Shown one piece after another: positions 43,325-46,640 of a DNA stretch of 46,640 nucleotides (the stretch's first letter is position 1; every line of letters starts with the position of its first letter). The translations under genes were made by a program, and so were the position numbers. The notes below the pieces were generated by a model that did not search any database, was not told the DNA's origin, and saw only the letters and a list, made by a program, of their open reading frames with translations. Location of the stretch: NCBI GenBank assembly GCA_019115785.1, contig DXCX01000030.1, positions 1-46,640 of the forward strand, in the 5' to 3' direction. The DNA is from Candidatus Intestinimonas merdavium. Its GTDB lineage: Bacteria > Bacillota > Clostridia > Oscillospirales > Oscillospiraceae.

Positions 43325-44068
43325 TCATCGTGGTTCCAGATCAAGGGTCACCGCCGAAAACCAGGGCTTCAGGGCAGCCAGAATCTCCCTGCGTTTGGAA
43401 GCGCCCTTCTCCCACTGGTTCTCCGGTAGCTGGATACGAGCGGCGTCAGAGAGCAGCCGCACCCGGAAGTCGGTAAATCCCAGGGCAAAGAGGATGTCCT
43501 CAGCCCGTTCCACCCGCTCCAGGTCTTCCTGTGTTATGGCCTGCCCGGTGGGTACCCGGGTGGCCAGGCAGGCATAGGCCGGCTTGTCCCAGGTAAAGAG
43601 TCCGGCCTCTTTAGAGGCCGCCCGGACATCAGCCTTGGTGAGTCCACATAGCCGCAGAGGGGATTCTACAGCCAGTTCCCGGAGGGCCCTCATACCGGGT
43701 CGGTCCCCGGCATTATCAGAGGCATTGGTGCCATCCAGCAGCAGGGTATGGCCGTCTTGTCGAGCGGCCTCCCAGAGTCTGGTGAAAAGGGCGGTTTTAC
43801 AGTGGTAGCAGCGGTCAGGGCCATTGGCGGCCGCCAAGGGAACCGACAGAATATCAGCCTCCACCACCACCATGGGTACCCCCACCTCCTGGGAGAGCAG
43901 TCTGGCGTCCCGGAATTCAAATTCCGGCTGGAAGGCGGTGTGGACATAGTAGGCCGTGAGGTCACAGCCGTAATGCTTGCCCGCCCACAGCAGGTAGGCG
44001 GAATCCACTCCTCCAGAGAAGGCCAGCGCAGCCCTGGGATGGTCCTTAAAATATTCGGCTAGGGTCAT
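43325..44068 (-). CDS. larE: Pyridinium-3,5-dicarboxylate sulfurtransferase LarE
   Basis: 247 residues, first gene of the operon; AGGAGG precedes the ATG at 44068. LarE is a PP-loop ATPase that adenylates the carboxylates of the LarB product and installs sulfur. The PP-loop is FSGGVDSAY (Ser18-Ser23). Cys167 in YACLATR is at the place of the sacrificial cysteine known from Lactobacillus LarE. Cys87 and Cys90 in DRCYHCK add a CxxC pair; some LarE proteins use three cysteines to hold an Fe-S cluster as sulfur carrier, which this pattern would allow. A long leader with a terminator precedes it. Confidence 0.94.
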   Translation of the reverse strand: MTLAEYFKDHPRAALAFSGGVDSAYLLWAGKHYGCDLTAYYVHTAFQPEFEFRDARLLSQEVGVPMVVVEADILSVPLAAANGPDRCYHCKTALFTRLWEAARQDGHTLLLDGTNASDNAGDRPGMRALRELAVESPLRLCGLTKADVRAASKEAGLFTWDKPAYACLATRVPTGQAITQEDLERVERAEDILFALGFTDFRVRLLSDAARIQLPENQWEKGASKRREILAALKPWFSAVTLDLEPR

Positions 44069-44095
44069 GGGGATATCCTCCTCATTGATGAGATC

Positions 44096-44126
44096 ACAAA
44101 AAAGGGCACGCCAAAGCTGGCGTGCC
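44096..44126 (-). terminator. Intrinsic terminator (attenuator) between the lar promoter and larE
   Basis: On the minus strand, GGCACGCCA (44118-44126) pairs perfectly with TGGCGTGCC (44105-44113) around a 4-base loop, followed by CTTTTTT. It is 28 bases before larE and downstream of the only good promoter, so transcription of the whole operon must pass it. Confidence 0.85.
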
Positions 44127-44241
44127 TTCTGGCCGCGGTACGGCGTTCTCGCCGCACAGGTGGCAGTATTTGTAAGAAATTGTATTTGCGCGGGAGAAAG
44201 ACCCTTCTAGGCCTGAAGACGGCCTTCTGGCCGTCCAAAGC
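44127..44241 (-). promoter_or_regulatory. Structured leader RNA of the lar-nik operon
   Basis: About 115 bases lie between the expected transcription start (about 44241) and the terminator. Two clear hairpins occur: GACGGCC with GGCCGTC (44218-44235) and an 8-bp stem GTGCGGCG with CGCCGTAC (44138-44157, one G-U pair). Both have the loop AGAA (TTCT on the plus strand). A less structured A/T-rich stretch lies between. The arrangement of promoter, folded leader, terminator and gene is that of a riboswitch or attenuator; I do not recognise the class. Confidence 0.6.
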
Positions 44242-44247
44242 TTTTCT

Positions 44248-44277
44248 ATTGTATCAGCTTTTCCTGTGCTCTGTCAA
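44248..44277 (-). promoter_or_regulatory. Promoter of the lar-nik operon
   Basis: On the minus strand, a consensus TTGACA (44272-44277) and TACAAT (44248-44253) are 18 bases apart. The -35 element overlaps the eutP stop codon. Confidence 0.85.
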
Positions 44278-44810
44278 GCCCGATGAAGGGCTGCCATCTC
44301 CCGTTTCCATTCAGCGGGATCTCGCCACTCAGGAATCCCCTGACGTTGACGCTCTTTGGCCTCCTCCAGGGTCAGCTTGATGGGATCATCCTTCAGGTAG
44401 TCAATGAGCGCCTGAATGCCCTCTCTGGTAAAGCTGCTCACCTCGAAGATACGCTCACAGCCGGAGTTGAGCATCCAGTTGCGTACCATGGGTACATTGG
44501 CGTAGGGGGAGTCGATCTTGGTGATAATGCCGATCAGGGGGCGGTTGGTGAAGCACTGACAGTTGGCCTCAAAGACGCTGAACGGCTCATCAGCGGCGAT
44601 CAGGAGTGCCAGGACATCGGCCTCAAAGGAAAAGCAGGCCAACCCCAGGCCGCACCGTTTGGTTTCGGAGTACTCGCCGGGGGAGTCAATGATGTCGGTG
44701 TCGGTATTGGTATACTGTGTTTTGTGATAGTGGAGCTCCTCACCGTGAAGAATCTGGGTAAGGGAGGTTTTGCCCGCCTCACTCCGACCCATGAGGAACA
44801 GCTTTTTCAT
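44274..44810 (-). CDS. eutP: EutP/PduV-type GTPase
   Basis: 178 residues from the ATG at 44810 (GGAGG eight bases upstream); the frame extends further up but has no site there. It is a small P-loop protein of the EutP/PduV family linked to bacterial microcompartments: Walker A GRSEAGKTSL, the DSPGEY motif (G3-like) and TKIDSPYANV (G4-like). PduV positions microcompartments on filaments in Salmonella; EutP has also been described as an acetate kinase. It is the last gene of a three-gene operon with two shell-protein genes. Confidence 0.92.
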   Translation of the reverse strand: MKKLFLMGRSEAGKTSLTQILHGEELHYHKTQYTNTDTDIIDSPGEYSETKRCGLGLACFSFEADVLALLIAADEPFSVFEANCQCFTNRPLIGIITKIDSPYANVPMVRNWMLNSGCERIFEVSSFTREGIQALIDYLKDDPIKLTLEEAKERQRQGIPEWRDPAEWKREMAALHRA

Positions 44811-44823
44811 GGCGTCGACCTCC

Positions 44824-45255
44824 TCAGCGCTCCGTGAGCTCACAGACAGGGAACCCAAGCTCGTCCCGAAAGAAGTCCAGGACATGCCGCAAAGCGCTCT
44901 TTACCTCTTCTCGATTTCCAAGCAGGATCACCGCGCCGCTGAACCGGTCCAGAAACCCCAGTTCTATGTCACCGCTCTTCGTGGCGATGTCTGCGGCGGC
45001 CACAGTGGCCTCCCAAGGGGTGATATGGAGCAGGCCTATGGATTCACCGGTGTGATCCTCACCCAGATGGGTGCCGATATGAAGGCCCAAATTTTGATAA
45101 ATACGCCGGTCAGATACACCAATGAGCTGGGCTAGGGAGACCTCCCGGCCCACCACCTTCACCCGAACTAAGCGCAGATCCTTCCCCTTGAGCTCCTCAT
45201 AGCTATGGGAGAAGACCTTTTCCAGGAACTCCTCCGTCGTCATACGGCTTCCCAT
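44824..45255 (-). CDS. Microcompartment shell protein, EutS/PduU type (copy 2)
   Basis: 143 residues from the ATG at 45255 (GAGG seven bases upstream). It is a circularly permuted BMC domain: VVGREVSLAQLIG, IGLLHITPWEATVAAADIATKSGDIELGFLDRFSGAVI (in several phrases) match EutS/PduU. It has about 25 extra N-terminal residues rich in Glu and Lys compared with the upstream paralogue, with which it shares the ADIA-KSGD core. Such proteins form hexameric tiles of the shell. Confidence 0.92.
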   Translation of the reverse strand: MGSRMTTEEFLEKVFSHSYEELKGKDLRLVRVKVVGREVSLAQLIGVSDRRIYQNLGLHIGTHLGEDHTGESIGLLHITPWEATVAAADIATKSGDIELGFLDRFSGAVILLGNREEVKSALRHVLDFFRDELGFPVCELTER

Positions 45256-45264
45256 AACACAGCC

Positions 45265-45627
45265 TCAGCGCTTGGTGATCTTGCAGACCACGTATCCCAA
45301 GGTGTCCCGGAAGTAGTCTACAATCTCTGTGAGGGCAGTGGTGACGTCGGCCAGCTCACCGGTGATGATAACGGTACCGGTGAAGCGATCGGCAAAGCCC
45401 AGATACACGTCTCCGCTCTTGACAGCGATGTCTGCGGCGATGACAGCGGACTCCGGAGGAGTCAGATTCATCAGGCCAATAGCGGCGGAGCCGTAGTCAA
45501 TGGAGGGATTGAGGCCCAATTTCTGATAGATAATAGGGGCAGGACCACCGATCACGTGTGCAAAGGTGATTTCCTTACCGGCCACTGTCTCCTGTACAAT
45601 GCGGATCTTATCATTGTTGTCGCTCAT
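45265..45627 (-). CDS. eutS: Microcompartment shell protein, EutS/PduU type (copy 1)
   Basis: 120 residues, the usual EutS length. RIVQETVAGKEITFAHVIGG and GLMNLTPPESAVIAADIAVKSGD are typical of the circularly permuted BMC family; EutS forms bent hexamers at shell edges. The start is uncertain: ATG 45627 is 12 bases from GGAGG, while GTG 45636 is 3 bases from it. It is first in the operon, directly behind a strong promoter, and 9 bases before its paralogue. No ethanolamine or propanediol enzymes are in the window. Confidence 0.92.
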   Translation of the reverse strand: MSDNNDKIRIVQETVAGKEITFAHVIGGPAPIIYQKLGLNPSIDYGSAAIGLMNLTPPESAVIAADIAVKSGDVYLGFADRFTGTVIITGELADVTTALTEIVDYFRDTLGYVVCKITKR

Positions 45628-45668
45628 CTGTTCCACGTCCCTCCAAATTTGAGTACATGTTTTATTTT

Positions 45669-45698
45669 ATTATACGCTTTTTGGCATGGAAATGTCAA
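45669..45698 (-). promoter_or_regulatory. Strong promoter of the eutS-eutS-eutP operon
   Basis: On the minus strand, TTGACA (45693-45698) and TATAAT (45669-45674), both consensus, are 18 bases apart. The leader is only about 35 bases and shows no tandem hairpins of the eut ANTAR type. Confidence 0.88.
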
Positions 45699-45753
45699 TC
45701 TACTGCAAGGGGGACGGGCGGCTTGCATAGAGTGTTAGAAGGGGGTGACAATA

Positions 45754-45867
45754 GTGGGAAAAAAAGGAGCAGAACGGTACCGGCTTACCATTCGATACAC
45801 CGGGAAAGCAGACCTGAGAGCGGTACTGATGGAGGCGATATGGCGCCGGTATCGGGGAATTCGATGA
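45754..45867 (+). CDS. Small ORF coupled to the recombinase
   Basis: 37 codons from a GTG at 45754 with GGGGTG upstream, ending in a TGA that overlaps the recombinase ATG (ATGA). The product is basic with a short strand-helix pattern (ERYRLTIRYTGKADLRAVLM). Its place before a serine recombinase, and its size, recall the small TnpW-type proteins of clostridial mobile elements, but the sequence likeness is weak. It might be a leader peptide for translational coupling. Confidence 0.5.
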   Translation: MGKKGAERYRLTIRYTGKADLRAVLMEAIWRRYRGIR

Positions 45868-46640
45868 GTACCCGGGCGGCCCTCTATCTTCGCCTGTCCC
45901 GGGACGACGCCGGGGCGGGAGAGAGCGTCAGCATTGGTGGACAGCGAGCCATGCTGCGGGCCTTCGCTACCGACCACGGCTGGACGGTGGTGGGGGAGTA
46001 TGTAGACGACGGCTATTCTGGGACCAGCTTTCGGCGCCCAGGCCTCCAGCGACTGCTGGAGGATGTGGAGACTGGCCAGGTAGATCTGGTCCTTACCAAG
46101 GACCTCAGCCGCCTGGGTCGGGACTATATCCGCACCGGGGAATTGGCCGAAGTCTATTTCCCATCCCGACATGTGCGCTATATTGCCGTTAACGATGGCT
46201 TTGATACCCAGGGGCCAGACAATGGAATGGCGCCCTTTCAGCATGTGGTCAATGAGATGTATGCCCGAGATGCCAGTAAGAAGATTCGCTCCGCCCTGGC
46301 TACACGGCGGGCCCAGGGGCGGTACGTGGGCAGTCTGGCTCCTTACGGTTACAAGAAGGACCCGGCAGACAGGAACCGGCTCTTGCCCGACCCGCCGGCG
46401 GCAGAGGTGGTAACAGAGATCTTCGACTGGGCAGCGTCGGGGATCGGGCCGGGAGAGATCGCCTGTCGGCTCAATGGTCAGGGGGTGGCCTGTCCCAGGC
46501 TGCACCGCTCCGGCGGGCGTCCTGGTGCGGGCAGGCCCGCATGGACGGCCTCCACTGTGTCCAAGCTGCTGAAGAACCCCACCTATCTGGGATGTACCGC
46601 CCAGGGCCGCACCCGAAAGCCATCTCTGAAGGCAAAGATT
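45864..46640 (+). CDS. Large serine recombinase (partial)
   Basis: 259 codons are visible and the frame is open at the window end. The N-terminal resolvase domain has the catalytic Ser12 in YLRLSRDD, then DDGYSGTSFRRPGLQRLL and TKDLSRLGRDYI with the active-site Arg residues. The recombinase domain follows: SKKIRSALATRRAQG, GSLAPYGYKKDP, and TASTVSKLLKNPTYLG. Large serine recombinases move conjugative elements, prophages or sporulation skin elements. It overlaps the upstream small ORF by ATGA. No attachment site could be recognised. Confidence 0.93.
   Translation, partial: MSTRAALYLRLSRDDAGAGESVSIGGQRAMLRAFATDHGWTVVGEYVDDGYSGTSFRRPGLQRLLEDVETGQVDLVLTKDLSRLGRDYIRTGELAEVYFPSRHVRYIAVNDGFDTQGPDNGMAPFQHVVNEMYARDASKKIRSALATRRAQGRYVGSLAPYGYKKDPADRNRLLPDPPAAEVVTEIFDWAASGIGPGEIACRLNGQGVACPRLHRSGGRPGAGRPAWTASTVSKLLKNPTYLGCTAQGRTRKPSLKAKI

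Noticed and set aside
44127-44160. Resemblance of GTACCGCG in the lar leader to the T-box sequence
   Set aside because: Only the last eight bases match, the AGGGTGG part is missing, and no aminoacyl-tRNA or amino-acid gene follows.
5482-44235. Recurring CCAGAAGG in hairpin loops of several leaders (glnA, nitR-like, lar)
   Set aside because: The same 8-mer also occurs inside coding sequence, and AGAA loops between complementary GC arms are common here; no common motif could be supported.
45735-46505. Minus-strand open frame of 256 codons at the window end
   Set aside because: The plus strand encodes a clear serine recombinase there with its catalytic motifs.
1-46640. CRISPR arrays, tRNA and rRNA genes, insertion sequences
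   Set aside because: None seen on reading both strands: no regularly spaced repeats, no cloverleaf-like segments with TTCGA arms in intergenic regions, and no transposase motifs other than the serine recombinase.

Overview
The window reads as a chromosomal segment of a GC-rich, spore-forming Gram-positive anaerobe of class Clostridia, most like the gut Oscillospiraceae/Flavonifractor group. The reasons are strong AGGAGG ribosome sites, sporulation genes (spoVAD, spoVAE, a SpoIID/LytB end), the murB-rapZ-yvcK-whiA cluster, the LL-DAP aminotransferase route to lysine, and an ANTAR-type nitrogen regulator. The genus is inferred from gene content only. Coding density is high, no gene-free stretch exceeds 300 bases, and I saw no rRNA, tRNA, CRISPR array or insertion sequence.

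Layout. 1-5340: end of a SpoIID-like gene, queA, a convergent spoVAD-spoVAE pair, a zinc-ribbon protein with an acyl-ACP thioesterase, and a patatin-like lipase. 5434-15865: a nitrogen and diaminopimelate block, all on the plus strand: glnA, an ANTAR regulator (NitR-like), dapF, dapL, gltB, gltD. Its intergenic regions hold several RNA hairpins, including a riboswitch-like three-helix leader on dapF that covers both the ribosome site and the start codon. 16052-25906: GH25 muramidase, then murB-rapZ-yvcK-whiA-dnaE, then cardiolipin synthase. 26061-32180: DUF4364 and a CmpB-like membrane protein (minus), a YerB-like lipoprotein (plus), and ppx-ppk1 plus a small protein (minus). 32292-36145: aldo/keto reductase, GNAT and NUDIX genes, then feoA with a feoB that stops inside its first membrane gate domain.

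36220-44277 is the most distinctive part. It is a minus-strand operon, larE-larB-larC followed by a complete five-gene peptide/nickel-type ABC transporter. It joins synthesis of the nickel-pincer nucleotide (NPN) cofactor to probable nickel import. It starts from a strong promoter that overlaps the end of eutP, and an intrinsic terminator lies between that promoter and larE, so the operon appears to be attenuated. LarC carries a 46-residue segment with 26 histidines and is one unbroken frame. 44274-45698: a three-gene operon of two EutS/PduU-type microcompartment shell proteins and a EutP GTPase, without enzymes. 45754-46640: a 37-codon ORF coupled to a large serine recombinase that runs off the window, probably the edge of a mobile element.

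Together the window shows nitrogen assimilation with RNA-level control, cell-envelope synthesis and regulation, polyphosphate turnover, and metal handling (iron and nickel). The best leads for something new are the lar leader RNA, the dapF leader RNA, the lar-nik fusion operon with its His-rich LarC, and the enzyme-less shell operon.
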